A stretch of 64,000 nucleotides of DNA from Bacillus sp. SA1-12 (GTDB lineage Bacteria; Bacillota; Bacilli; Bacillales; Bacillaceae): assembly GCF_000981385.1 (NCBI RefSeq), contig NZ_LATZ01000002.1, forward strand, positions 62,001-126,000, read 5' to 3'. Position numbers and translations under genes: made by a program. Below are positions 16,644-26,303 of the stretch, piece by piece (the first letter of the stretch is position 1; each line of letters begins with the position of its first letter). Under the pieces are notes generated by a model, which saw nothing but the letters and a program-made list of their open reading frames with translations, was not told where the DNA came from and ran no database searches.

Positions 16644-18499
16644 TATGCTTTCCCTCCTTTATCTTCTTTAAGTAAATCTTCTTTATGAATGTGATACCCA
16701 TGATCGTCGATTATGGATCGTAAGAACATACAAGCAAATGTAATAATGAAACCTACAAATATTGCTGGTAAAGCCCAAGCATGGTCTTCACGGTACATTA
16801 ATCCAAACGATACAATGAATAATCCAAATGCCATAAAGAAAGGTAATATAGAACTATTTGGCATATGAATGTCGCCAAGCGGTTCTGCAGGTGTCAATTC
16901 TTTATTACCTTCCATTTTTTCAATCCAGAGTGCATCAAGACCACGAACAAGTGGAGTTTGCTTAAAATTATACTCTGGCGGAGGTGATGAAATTGACCAC
17001 TCAAGAGTTCGGCCGTCTCCCCATGGATCTTTGCCAACTCTCTCACCTTTCACAGCTGTATAAACAACGTTTATTAAAAATATAATCGTTGCTGCTGCCA
17101 TAAAGAAAGCACCAACTGTACTAATAAAGTTACCAGTATCCAAACCTTGACCAGGTAAGAATGTAAAGACACGACGAGGCATACCCATTAAACCTAAAAA
17201 GTGCTGAATAAAGAATGTTAAATGGAATCCTATAAAGAATAAAACAAATGTAATTTTATTCATTGCCTCATTTAACAATTTTCCAAACATTGTTGGCCAC
17301 CAATATATTGCTCCGGCAAATAAACCGAATACAACTCCACCTACAATAACATAATGGAAGTGGGCAACTACGAAATAGCTGTCATGGTATTGATAGTCAG
17401 CTGCTGCTGCAGCCAACATAACCCCTGTAACCCCACCAATAACAAATGAAGGGATAAAGGCAACAGACCAAATCATCGGAGATGTATATTTTACTGAACC
17501 GCCCCAAATGGTAAATAACCAGTTGAAAATTTTAATACCGGTAGGGACAGCAATTGCCATTGTTGCGACTGCAAAGATCGCGTTTGCAATCGGTCCTAAA
17601 CCAGTAGTGAACATATGGTGAGCCCATACCATAAATCCAAGGAATCCAATTAACACTGTTGCAAATACCATTGAAGAATATCCAAATAGGCGTTTTTTTG
17701 AAAATACCGGAAGAATATCCGAGAATATTCCAAATGCAGGTAAAATCAAGATATATACTTCAGGATGTCCAAAAATCCAGAATAAATGTTCCCAAATTAT
17801 TGTATTTCCACCCAAAGCAGGGTCAAAGAATGCTGTACCGAATAAACGGTCAAACATAAGTAACGCTAAGCCCACAGTTAATGCTGGGAAAGCAAATAAG
17901 ATAAGTGCTGATGCTACAAATGTAGTCCATGTAAATAATGGCATACGCATGTAAGTCATTCCTGGGGCACGCATGTTAATTATTGTTGCAAGAAAGTTAA
18001 TCCCTGCAATAAGCGTACCTATACCAGATACCTGTAATCCCAATAGGTAAAAATCGACTCCATGACCTGGAGATTGTGTTGCTAATGATGCATATGAAGT
18101 CCAACCAGCGTCAGGCGCTCCACCTAAAAACCAGCTTAAGTTTAAGAATACTCCACCGAAGAAGAATAACCAAAAACCCAGAGAATTTAAGAATGGGAAA
18201 GCTACATCACGCGCACCAATTTGTAAAGGTACAACCGCATTCATTAATGCGAATATTAATGGCATTGCAGCTAGAAAAATCATAGTTGTTCCGTGCATTG
18301 TTAAAACTTCATTATATAGGCCTGCACTAACAAAGTCATTATTCGGAACAGCTAGCTGAATGCGGATCAGTATTGCTTCTAATCCACCAACAAGGAAGAA
18401 GAAGCCACCGGATATCAGGTAAAGGATGGCAATCTTTTTATGGTCAACTGTTGTTAAGTAGTCCCATAAGACCCCTTTTTTCTGAGTTAACGTGCTCAC
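16643..18499 (-). CDS. ctaD: Cytochrome c oxidase subunit I
   Basis: This is the catalytic haem-copper subunit I of caa3 oxidase (618 residues). It reduces oxygen to water and pumps protons. The HPEVYILILPAFG motif holds the CuB histidine and the cross-linked tyrosine. AHHMFTTG supplies the other CuB ligands, and VAHFHYVIVGG the haem a3 and haem a ligands. The C-terminal extension with further membrane helices is typical of Bacillus. It follows ctaC after 31 bases and is preceded by a GGGAGGTAAC ribosome binding site. Confidence 0.97.
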   Translation of the reverse strand: MSTLTQKKGVLWDYLTTVDHKKIAILYLISGGFFFLVGGLEAILIRIQLAVPNNDFVSAGLYNEVLTMHGTTMIFLAAMPLIFALMNAVVPLQIGARDVAFPFLNSLGFWLFFFGGVFLNLSWFLGGAPDAGWTSYASLATQSPGHGVDFYLLGLQVSGIGTLIAGINFLATIINMRAPGMTYMRMPLFTWTTFVASALILFAFPALTVGLALLMFDRLFGTAFFDPALGGNTIIWEHLFWIFGHPEVYILILPAFGIFSDILPVFSKKRLFGYSSMVFATVLIGFLGFMVWAHHMFTTGLGPIANAIFAVATMAIAVPTGIKIFNWLFTIWGGSVKYTSPMIWSVAFIPSFVIGGVTGVMLAAAAADYQYHDSYFVVAHFHYVIVGGVVFGLFAGAIYWWPTMFGKLLNEAMNKITFVLFFIGFHLTFFIQHFLGLMGMPRRVFTFLPGQGLDTGNFISTVGAFFMAAATIIFLINVVYTAVKGERVGKDPWGDGRTLEWSISSPPPEYNFKQTPLVRGLDALWIEKMEGNKELTPAEPLGDIHMPNSSILPFFMAFGLFIVSFGLMYREDHAWALPAIFVGFIITFACMFLRSIIDDHGYHIHKEDLLKEDKGGKA

Positions 18500-18530
18500 A
18501 GTGTTACCTCCCTTTTCATTTTGCTAAAAA

Positions 18531-19610
18531 TTAATTGCTAGAGACTTTAAGTCCCATTAAGTATTCTGTTAGAGCATCTAGTTCTTGATCAGATAATTCT
18601 GGATAAGTTCCAGTCATCTTATTGCCAGGCTTAAAGCTTTCAGGATCTTCCAGCCAGTTGCGAATGCTTTCCTCATTATGCGGGAGGATGCCAGCAACTC
18701 TTGCACGCTCTCCAAATGTGCCTAAGTTAGGTGCAGTACGTGCTGCTGCAGGACGCTCATCAGTTGGAGATACTGCGTGACACGCAATACATCCCTTTTC
18801 TTCAAATAATTGTTCACCTTGTTTAGCTAAATCAGTTGCAGCGACTGATTTTGCACCTTTCATGTCAGAGATCCATTGGTCAAATTCATCTCTTGATAAT
18901 GCTTTCACTTTAAAGTCCATTAAACCATGTGATGGTCCACAAAGTTCAGCACATTTCCCATAAAAGTATTCCCCTGCTTGATCAGCTCTCTCTGAATCAA
19001 ACTTCAACCACATTTGGTTAACGTTTTCAGTGTTAGTATCAATCTTTCCACCTGCTGATGGAATCCAGAATGCATGCTTAACATCAGAAGAGATTAAGTT
19101 AAAGTAAACCTTCTCATCAGTTGGAACTACTAAGTCTTGACTCGTTACAACTCCGAAGTCTGGATATTCAAACTCCCACCAGTAAAGATTTGCACGCACA
19201 TTAACGACGATTGCATCTTCTGGTTTACGATTCTTATCATCAATCGCATCAACTTCTGCAAGTTTAAAAGTTGCAGTAACAACAGGAATTGATAAGACAA
19301 GAAGTAAAAGAATAGGAATAACAGTCCAAATGATTTCCAGTTTATGATTCCCTTCAACTTGAACAGGAATGTTAGTTTCTTCACCTTTGCGTCTTCGGAA
19401 TTTAACGAGAACATAAATGAAGATTACCGTTACGACTGCAATGACAACAACCATGATGAGCGTGCTTAACATCATCAGGTCGTACTGCATATCCGCTACT
19501 TCACCAGCAGGCTTTAGCGTGGAAAGAAACGGTTCACCACAGCCGGCTAAAACTAGCGTCATGAGAGCAAATAATGAAAACAGACGCCATTTTGTCAGCC
19601 ATTTTTTCAT
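18531..19610 (-). CDS. ctaC: Cytochrome c oxidase subunit II with fused cytochrome c domain
   Basis: Numbering from the ATG at 19608-19610 gives 359 residues. The lipobox LAGC places the lipid-modified cysteine at residue 24, and two membrane helices follow (about 48-70 and 92-114). The CuA centre is seen as H179, C220, C224, H228 and M231 (CAELCGPSHGLM). A C-terminal haem c domain carries CIACH (C274, C277, H278) with a later methionine ligand region. This fusion defines the caa3 type. An upstream in-frame TTG at 19634 would put charged residues before the signal and lies before the GAGGGG site, so the ATG is preferred although its spacing is long. Confidence 0.95.
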   Translation of the reverse strand: MKKWLTKWRLFSLFALMTLVLAGCGEPFLSTLKPAGEVADMQYDLMMLSTLIMVVVIAVVTVIFIYVLVKFRRRKGEETNIPVQVEGNHKLEIIWTVIPILLLLVLSIPVVTATFKLAEVDAIDDKNRKPEDAIVVNVRANLYWWEFEYPDFGVVTSQDLVVPTDEKVYFNLISSDVKHAFWIPSAGGKIDTNTENVNQMWLKFDSERADQAGEYFYGKCAELCGPSHGLMDFKVKALSRDEFDQWISDMKGAKSVAATDLAKQGEQLFEEKGCIACHAVSPTDERPAAARTAPNLGTFGERARVAGILPHNEESIRNWLEDPESFKPGNKMTGTYPELSDQELDALTEYLMGLKVSSN

Positions 19611-19711
19611 AGCTAAATCAAACCCCTCTTTCAAAATTTTTAAAGTCCTATCAGTATTTCATTCAGGAACTCTTTTTATAAATAAATTCTTTTTAAGAAA
19701 GAATTTCACTA

Positions 19712-20641
19712 TTAAACAATGGTAAAGAGCACCATTGATACAAACAAAATTGTTAAGTAATTGATGGAATAAACAAACATCTTTGTTGCCCATTTCATCT
19801 CTGCATCTTTATTATTAAAACCCTTTATTCCAATAATAATCCAGCCAATATTTAACGCTGTTGCTAATAGCAAAAAAACAATGCCCAATTCATAAAGATA
19901 AAATGGGAGCGGAAGCAAACAAGCAATCCAAACCATGATTTGACGTTTAGTTACATCAAATCCATGGACAACTGGCAGCATCGGAATATTAGCAGCGCGG
20001 TATTCCTCGGTTCTGCGCATTGCCAAAGCTAAAAAGTGCGGCGGCTGCCAAATAAACATGATTAAAAACAGCACCCATGCCATTACACTTAGATTAGCAT
20101 CAACTGCTGCCCACCCAATCAACGGTGGAACAGCTCCAGAAACACTTCCTATTACAGTGTTTATTGTATACAGTCTTTTTGACCACATCGTATAAAGAAA
20201 AATATATGTAACAACCCCAATTAAAGAGATTATTGTTGCAGTTAATGTTGTCATTAACATAAAGACAAACCCGATTGTTAGTAGAAAAATTCCGATCCGC
20301 AATGCTTGGAGGGGATTTACTTTTCCGGTAACGGTCGGCCTTTCTTTTGTTCGTTCCATTAAGTGGTCAATATCACGATCATAATAGTTGTTAATAGCAC
20401 ATGATCCTGCTATGACCAAAGATGAACCAATTAAAGTAAACAAGACAATATCTATATTAGCTAGAAACCCTTCTCCACTAAAATAAAGGGCTAGCCATAT
20501 GCCGGTAAATGTTGTAATTGCATTAGAATTGACAATACCTACTTTTATTAAAGAAAGGAAATCCTGCCAAAGCGTTGTTTCATGCATATCGTTTGAATGA
20601 TGCTTGACAGCTGCATCGTCCAAAACTTTCGTATTTGCCAA
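19712..20641 (-). CDS. ctaB: Protoheme IX farnesyltransferase (haem O synthase)
   Basis: CtaB attaches a farnesyl group to haem B to make haem O, the substrate of CtaA. The 309-residue protein is a UbiA-family prenyltransferase with about nine membrane helices and the metal-pyrophosphate motif [15 protein letters not shown] (near residue 83). It starts at a TTG (20639-20641) behind an AGGAGGT ribosome binding site. It lies 101 bases upstream of the ctaC start and is divergent from ctaA, as in B. subtilis. Confidence 0.95.
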   Translation of the reverse strand: MANTKVLDDAAVKHHSNDMHETTLWQDFLSLIKVGIVNSNAITTFTGIWLALYFSGEGFLANIDIVLFTLIGSSLVIAGSCAINNYYDRDIDHLMERTKERPTVTGKVNPLQALRIGIFLLTIGFVFMLMTTLTATIISLIGVVTYIFLYTMWSKRLYTINTVIGSVSGAVPPLIGWAAVDANLSVMAWVLFLIMFIWQPPHFLALAMRRTEEYRAANIPMLPVVHGFDVTKRQIMVWIACLLPLPFYLYELGIVFLLLATALNIGWIIIGIKGFNNKDAEMKWATKMFVYSINYLTILFVSMVLFTIV

Positions 20642-21498
20642 CTCTGTACCTCCTAACTTTCATATCATTATGCTAAATCTCTTCATTCATGTATGCCTAT
20701 TCATTTCAGCGTAAGATGAAGGCGGTTCCAACCGACTATTTTTCTATATCCTATGATACTAAAAAATCGACAAATTAAAAACGGTCTACTTGTTATTAAA
20801 TCATAATTCTACTTAGAATTGTGAACAATTCATGAAGTAATTTTGTCGAAATTGTGAAAGGGTAATTTTTGAATATATTCTATTAATTGCCACTCAGAAA
20901 CCAACCATCCTATTTTATCATAGATCAGCAAACATTACTTAATAAAATAAACCAATTTCAATCTTTCTATTACTAAAGCTAATGTAAGAAAGTTACATGG
21001 GACAAAAGAAGCTAGACCCATAAAGCCAAAGTTAACAAAAAAATCAGGAGAACTATTTCAAAAAATGACAATACTTCAAATTTCTCCCCTTTTATTTCTA
21101 GCAAACTCCACTTGAATATTCAACCTTTTTTGTATAAATCACTATGAATAATGTAAAAATTTTATACTAGGAAAATTTTCATTCATTATTTCATCAGTTT
21201 ATGGATGATAAATGCAATTTAATTATGAATAATAATTACTCTGTACTTTGGCTTCGCTTCATAAGCCAAGTCCCTAGAGTTCACTGTGATTGGCTGAACT
21301 TGCTGAGCTAAGAAGCCGCCAGTAGGTTGTAAAACTCTTTTTTTCCGCAGCGAGCAAGGCGCTTACGCATTTGAAGATATCTTATAGTTTTGTGAACTTT
21401 TTAGAGAATTTATTGTCTTTTTTTACTACATTGTGTACTATCGATGGAGTATTTACCAAAATATTTTTATCAATTTACTATATAAGTAGGTGAACATT
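20642..21498. other. Long divergent ctaB-ctaA intergenic region
   Basis: This 857-base gap has no supported gene. Its right half contains an inverted copy of repeat family A (21246-21372). The last 120 bases are AT-rich and presumably hold the ctaA promoter; in B. subtilis this region binds the ResD response regulator, but I cannot mark sites confidently. Confidence 0.6.
21246..21372 (-). repeat. Dispersed repeat family A, inverted degenerate copy
   Basis: Read on the minus strand, it starts AAATGCGTAAGCGCCTTG, nearly the same as the start of the copy at 49979. It ends with GGCTTATGAAGCGAAGCC, like the GGCTTATGACTCGAGAGGC end. The middle has diverged. Confidence 0.55.
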
Positions 21499-22410
21499 TT
21501 GCAACGTGCTCTTAAATGGTTTGCCGTGTTGACGACAGTCATTATGCTGTTTGTTTTACTTGGCGGAGCCCTAGTGACAAAAACCGAGTCAGGTGCAGGA
21601 TGTGGAACTTCTTGGCCATTATGTCATGGCGAGTTAGTACCAAGTGAAATTACCTTTGAGCTAGTAGTAGAATTAAGTCATCGAATGGTTAGCGGGCTTG
21701 CAGGGATTACTGTTCTAGTCCTTTCTATTTGGTCATGGAAAAAGATTGGTCATATTAGAGAAACAAAATTCTTAGCCATACTATCGATATTTTTCTTAGT
21801 TTTACAAGCATTAATTGGTGCTGCTGCTGTTAAATGGGGCCAATCAGATGCAGTCCTTGCTCTTCATTTTGGTATATCACTTATATCCTTTGCATCCGTA
21901 CTTCTTTTAACATTGTTAATCTTCGAGGTAGATAAAAAATTTGATGCAAAGAAGCTGATTATTGATAAACAAATGAAGTTTCATATGATCGGTATTATTG
22001 TCTACTCTTATTTGGTTGTTTATACAGGGGCTTATGTCAGGCATAAAGAAGCAAGTCTTGCTTGTCCAAAATGGCCCTTATGCAGCAACCGGACTGGCGG
22101 GATGCCAGCAACATTGCATGAATGGATCCAAATGGGGCATCGTTTTGCTGCAGGATTAATTTTTGTTTGGATCGCATATGTGACATGGCAAGCAATCAAA
22201 CACCATAAACATCAAGGAATTATTTATTGGGGTTGGATTATTGCTTTTATACTTGTTTCACTGCAGGTTACAACAGGTGCACTTATCGTTGTAACAGGGT
22301 TAAACCTGTATATTTCTTTAGCCCATGCGTTAATTATTTCTTGTTTATTCGGTCTTTTGAGCTACTTCCTTCTCTTAGTAAGCAGAAACAAAATGAATAC
22401 TGGCGAATAA
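21499..22410 (+). CDS. ctaA: Haem A synthase
   Basis: CtaA oxidises haem O to haem A for the caa3 oxidase. The protein has eight predicted membrane helices in two repeats, conserved haem-ligand histidines ([30 protein letters not shown]) and the cysteine pairs of the Bacillus form (GCGTSWPLC and ACPKWPLC). The open frame begins at a GTG at 21490. The ribosome binding site AGTAGGTG includes that codon, so the TTG at 21499, giving MQRALKWF, is the likely start (303 residues). It is monocistronic, followed by a long palindromic terminator. Confidence 0.95.
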   Translation: MQRALKWFAVLTTVIMLFVLLGGALVTKTESGAGCGTSWPLCHGELVPSEITFELVVELSHRMVSGLAGITVLVLSIWSWKKIGHIRETKFLAILSIFFLVLQALIGAAAVKWGQSDAVLALHFGISLISFASVLLLTLLIFEVDKKFDAKKLIIDKQMKFHMIGIIVYSYLVVYTGAYVRHKEASLACPKWPLCSNRTGGMPATLHEWIQMGHRFAAGLIFVWIAYVTWQAIKHHKHQGIIYWGWIIAFILVSLQVTTGALIVVTGLNLYISLAHALIISCLFGLLSYFLLLVSRNKMNTGE

Positions 22411-22440
22411 ACTGATATCTGAAGCATTAAAGGAAAAAAT

Positions 22441-22556
22441 AAAAAAGGGTTGTCTCAAAAACAAAGGGTCTCCCTCCAGCACTAAAAATAGGAATAAAGC
22501 AATGTAGTCCTATTTTAGTACCTGGAGGGGATCCTCTTGAGACAACCCTTTTTTTA
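22441..22556. terminator. Long two-level palindromic terminator (family C) after ctaA
   Basis: The outer perfect arms AAAAAAGGGTTGTCTCAA and TTGAGACAACCCTTTTTT contain inner stems CCCTCCAG/CTGGAGGG and AAAATAGGA/TCCTATTTT. It is the clearest member of the family and reads as a strong terminator on both strands. Confidence 0.85.
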
Positions 22557-22688
22557 TGAAGCTTAAAAGTTAAATATTTTTCATTAGTTTTGTTTTTATC
22601 TCAATACCCCATTGGCAGGGTACAGAACGTGCAAGTGCAATCAAGCGATAAAGACGCCGCTTTTTAGACGACCTTTATGGGTTAGTGA

Positions 22689-22728
22689 AAATAGGAATTG
22701 AAGGTAAAAAATCCTTCGATTCCTATTC
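22689..22728 (-). terminator. Terminator of pycA
   Basis: The arms AATAGGAATTGAAGG and CCTTCGATTCCTATT (one wobble) flank an A-rich loop, followed by a TTTTC stretch on the minus strand. Confidence 0.75.
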
Positions 22729-22761
22729 TTAGCATACTTAGTTTACTTACGCTTAATTTAA

Positions 22762-25700
22762 TTAACCTTTTACGATTTCAATTAATAAATCACCGGTTTG
22801 TATGCTTTCACCATTTGAGACATGTACCCCTTTTACTGTACCTGCAAACGGAGCTTGAACGGTTGTTTCCATTTTCATGGCTTCAGTTATAATTAAATGG
22901 TCACCTTTATTTACCTTTTCCCCTTTTTCAACAAGGACTTTTATGACAGTTCCAGGCATCGTGGCACCAATTTGCTCCTCATTGCCTATTTCGGCTTTCA
23001 CTTTTGAAACTACAGTTGATTTTATGCTTTCATCCTTAATAACGACTTCACGAGGCTGTCCATTTAATTCAAAATAAATAATTCTTGTTCCGTCAGCCTG
23101 CGGTTCTCCAATTGAAACAAGCTTAACAATAAGTGTTTTCCCTTGCTCTATTTCTATCTCAATTTCCTCGCCTAATCTCATACCATATAAGAAGGTTGGT
23201 GTATCCAATACGGAAATATCCCCATACGCTTCAAAAGTTTTGATATACTCAGAGAATACCTTTGGATAAAGAGCATTCGCTATTGCTTCAAAGCTTGTTA
23301 CCGGTCTTCCCAGACTATGGAAAAGTTCTTCTTTCATTGCTGGAAAGTTTACTGGCTCAAGCCGTTCACCCGGACGATCAGTTAAAGGCTTGCGTCCTTT
23401 TAAAATAATCCGTTGTAACTCTTTTGGGAATCCGCCATGCGGCTGTCCTAAATATCCTTCAAATAATTCAATAACAGAGTCAGGAAAATCTAAACTTTCA
23501 CCTTTCTCAAAGATATCATCTTCAGTAAGGTTGTTTTGCACCATAAATAAAGCCATATCTCCAACTACTTTAGAAGACGGTGTAACCTTCACAATATCTC
23601 CGAATAGATCATTCACTCTTCTGTACATTTCTTTTACTTCATTCCATTTTTCACCAAGCCCTACAGCTTTCGCCTGTTGTTGCAGATTACTATATTGTCC
23701 TCCTGGCATCTCATGCATGTAGATTTCAGTATGTGGTGAATTCATTCCGCTTTCAAAATCCACATAATATTTTCTTACACCTTCCCAATACTGGGAAAGC
23801 TTCTCAAGTGACTTGATATCCACTTTTGGTTGGCGTTCTACACCTTCTAATGCATAATAAAGCGAATTTGCACTAGGCTGAGAAGTAAGTCCTGCCATGG
23901 AGCTTACTGCAACATCCACGATGTCAACTCCAGCTTCAATTGCTCTTGCATAGGTAATAATGCCATTCCCGCTAGTATCATGGGTATGAAGATGTACAGG
24001 AATATTAACAGCCTCTTTAAGTGTTGAAATTAAGTTATATGCAGCTTGTGGTTTCAGTAGGCCAGCCATATCCTTTATCGCTAAGATGTGAGCGCCTGAT
24101 TGTTCAAGCTCCTTTGCCAAATCCTTGTAATAAGTAAGATTATATTTTTGTCTGGTTGGATCAAGAATATCTCCTGTATAACAGATTGCGGCTTCAGCAA
24201 TTTTACCAGTATCCCGAACTGCATCTATGGCTAATGTCATACCTTTTACCCAATTCAGGCTGTCAAAAATGCGGAATACATCAATACCTGCATAGGCAGA
24301 CTTTTCAACAAACTCTTTTATCACATTATCAGGGTAATTTTTATAACCTACTGCATTTGAAGCTCTTAAAAGCATTTGTAATAAAACATTCGGAACCTTC
24401 TCACGAATGGTTAAAAGACGCTCCCATGGATCTTCTTTTAGGAAGCGATAGGCAACATCAAAAGTTGCTCCTCCCCACATTTCCAACGAAAACAGATCAG
24501 GTAATAGCCGTGCGGTCGGCTCAGCAATATGCTTCAAATCTTCCGTACGTACTCTAGTGGCTAATAACGACTGATGACCATCTCTGAATGTTGTGTCCGT
24601 TAATAGTACTTGTTTCTGGTCCTTAATCCAATTTACAAGTCCATCAGCACCATAATCAGTTAAAATTTGCTTTGTCCCGTTTGGCATCGCCTCAGAGTAC
24701 TTTACCTTCGGAATAATCGGCTTATCAAATACAGGTTTCTTCTTTTCACCAATTCCCGGAAATCCATTCACAGTCACATTTCCTATATACGTAAGCATTT
24801 TCGTTCCACGGTCCTTACGTTTCGGGAAAACAAATAACTCTGGAGTGGAATCAATAAACGATGTATTATATTGGCCAGATAAAAAATCTTCATGCTTTAC
24901 TACATTTTCTAAGAACGGGATATTCGTTTTAATTCCACGAATTCGAAATTCCCTTAAATTTCTGACCATTTTAGCTGCAGCTTGTTCAAATGTTAGAGCA
25001 TGTGTAGAAAGCTTTACTAGCAATGAATCATAGTGCGGTGTAATAACGGCCCCTTGGAATCCGTTTCCTGCGTCTAATCGTACACCAAAGCCTCCGCCTG
25101 AACGATAGGCCATAATCTTTCCAGTATCAGGCATAAAATTATTCTGTGGATCCTCAGTTGTAACACGTGATTGAATCGCATACCCATTAATTTTTATTTG
25201 TTCTTGAGAAGTGATCCCGATCTCTTTGCTAGAAAAAGAATAACCTTGTGCCACCATAATTTGTGTTTGAACGATGTCAATGCCAGTAATCATTTCTGTA
25301 ATGGTATGCTCTACTTGAACACGAGGATTTACTTCAATAAAATAAAACTCATTGCCAGATACTAAAAATTCTACCGTTCCGGCATTTAAGTACTGAACAT
25401 TTTCCATTAATTTAACTGCTGCTTCACAGATTTCCATTCTTAGGTCTTCTGCAAGCGACACGCTTGGAGCAACCTCTACCACCTTTTGATGACGTCTTTG
25501 AACAGAGCAATCTCTTTCAAAGAGGTGAACAATCGTTCCTTCATGATCCCCAAAAATTTGAACCTCAATATGCTTTGGGTTTTCAATGAATTTCTCAACA
25601 TACACTTCATCATTGCCAAAAGCAGCCTTCGCTTCAGACTTTGCACGATCATATGAATCTTTTAAACCTGCTTCGCTGCGAACGATTCTCATACCTCTTC

Positions 25701-26208
25701 CGCCGCCGCCAAGAGCGGCTTTAATTATAAACGGATACCCAAACGTTTCTCCAAACTGAATGACTTCCTCTAGGTTTGAAACAGGACCATCACTTCCCGG
25801 AATAACTGGAATGCCAGCTAATTCCGCCTGAGTACGTGCCTTTACTTTGTCACCAAACATATCCAAATGCTTGGATTCAGGCCCAACAAAAATAATTCCT
25901 TCTTCTTCACACCGTCTTGAAAAATGAATATTTTCAGATAAGAAACCATACCCTGGATGAATCGCATCAACATTATTCTTTTTTGCAATTTCAATGATGC
26001 CTTCGATATCCAAATAGGCATCAATCGGCTTTTTCCCCTCCCCTACCAGATAAGCTTCATCAGCCTTATAGCGATGGTAAGAGCCTGAATCCTCTTTAGA
26101 ATAAATTGCGACTGTACGAATATTTAATTCGGTACAGGCACGAAAAACACGAATGGCAATTTCTCCTCTGTTTGCCACTAAAAGCTTTTGAATCTTTTTA
26201 AGTGCCAT
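22762..26208 (-). CDS. pycA: Pyruvate carboxylase
   Basis: PycA carboxylates pyruvate to oxaloacetate, replenishing the citric acid cycle. The 1148-residue single-chain enzyme has an N-terminal biotin carboxylase domain (about 1-450, with GGGGRGMR and EVNPRVQVEH), a carboxyltransferase TIM barrel (about 530-800, DTTFRDGHQSLLATR with metal histidines LHTHDTSGN) and a PYC/OADA region. The C-terminal biotinyl domain carries AMKM, with the biotinylated lysine at 1112. The ribosome binding site AGGGGGA precedes the ATG. It is downstream of ftsW and convergent with ctaA, as in B. subtilis. A CcpN-type box overlaps its probable minus-10 (see findings). Confidence 0.98.
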   Translation of the reverse strand: MALKKIQKLLVANRGEIAIRVFRACTELNIRTVAIYSKEDSGSYHRYKADEAYLVGEGKKPIDAYLDIEGIIEIAKKNNVDAIHPGYGFLSENIHFSRRCEEEGIIFVGPESKHLDMFGDKVKARTQAELAGIPVIPGSDGPVSNLEEVIQFGETFGYPFIIKAALGGGGRGMRIVRSEAGLKDSYDRAKSEAKAAFGNDEVYVEKFIENPKHIEVQIFGDHEGTIVHLFERDCSVQRRHQKVVEVAPSVSLAEDLRMEICEAAVKLMENVQYLNAGTVEFLVSGNEFYFIEVNPRVQVEHTITEMITGIDIVQTQIMVAQGYSFSSKEIGITSQEQIKINGYAIQSRVTTEDPQNNFMPDTGKIMAYRSGGGFGVRLDAGNGFQGAVITPHYDSLLVKLSTHALTFEQAAAKMVRNLREFRIRGIKTNIPFLENVVKHEDFLSGQYNTSFIDSTPELFVFPKRKDRGTKMLTYIGNVTVNGFPGIGEKKKPVFDKPIIPKVKYSEAMPNGTKQILTDYGADGLVNWIKDQKQVLLTDTTFRDGHQSLLATRVRTEDLKHIAEPTARLLPDLFSLEMWGGATFDVAYRFLKEDPWERLLTIREKVPNVLLQMLLRASNAVGYKNYPDNVIKEFVEKSAYAGIDVFRIFDSLNWVKGMTLAIDAVRDTGKIAEAAICYTGDILDPTRQKYNLTYYKDLAKELEQSGAHILAIKDMAGLLKPQAAYNLISTLKEAVNIPVHLHTHDTSGNGIITYARAIEAGVDIVDVAVSSMAGLTSQPSANSLYYALEGVERQPKVDIKSLEKLSQYWEGVRKYYVDFESGMNSPHTEIYMHEMPGGQYSNLQQQAKAVGLGEKWNEVKEMYRRVNDLFGDIVKVTPSSKVVGDMALFMVQNNLTEDDIFEKGESLDFPDSVIELFEGYLGQPHGGFPKELQRIILKGRKPLTDRPGERLEPVNFPAMKEELFHSLGRPVTSFEAIANALYPKVFSEYIKTFEAYGDISVLDTPTFLYGMRLGEEIEIEIEQGKTLIVKLVSIGEPQADGTRIIYFELNGQPREVVIKDESIKSTVVSKVKAEIGNEEQIGATMPGTVIKVLVEKGEKVNKGDHLIITEAMKMETTVQAPFAGTVKGVHVSNGESIQTGDLLIEIVKG

Positions 26209-26259
26209 GATAATCCCCCTAAAGACAATGCAAATACATCATCATTTTTTACAAAAAAT

Positions 26260-26270
26260 AGTATAACACA
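26260..26270 (-). promoter_or_regulatory. CcpN-type box at the probable pycA minus-10
   Basis: On the minus strand TGTGTTATACT matches the CcpN consensus TRTGHYATAYW at all 11 positions. It contains TATACT, a plausible minus-10, about 52 bases before the pycA start. A single match of this degenerate motif is expected by chance once or twice per window, so the assignment is weak. Confidence 0.35.
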
Positions 26271-26303
26271 TTTAAAAAAAACGCAACATAATTATCTTTC
26301 ACT

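Noticed and set aside
24156..24557. 133-codon ORF antisense to pycA
   Set aside because: Lies wholly within a long, well-conserved gene on the other strand; a shadow frame.
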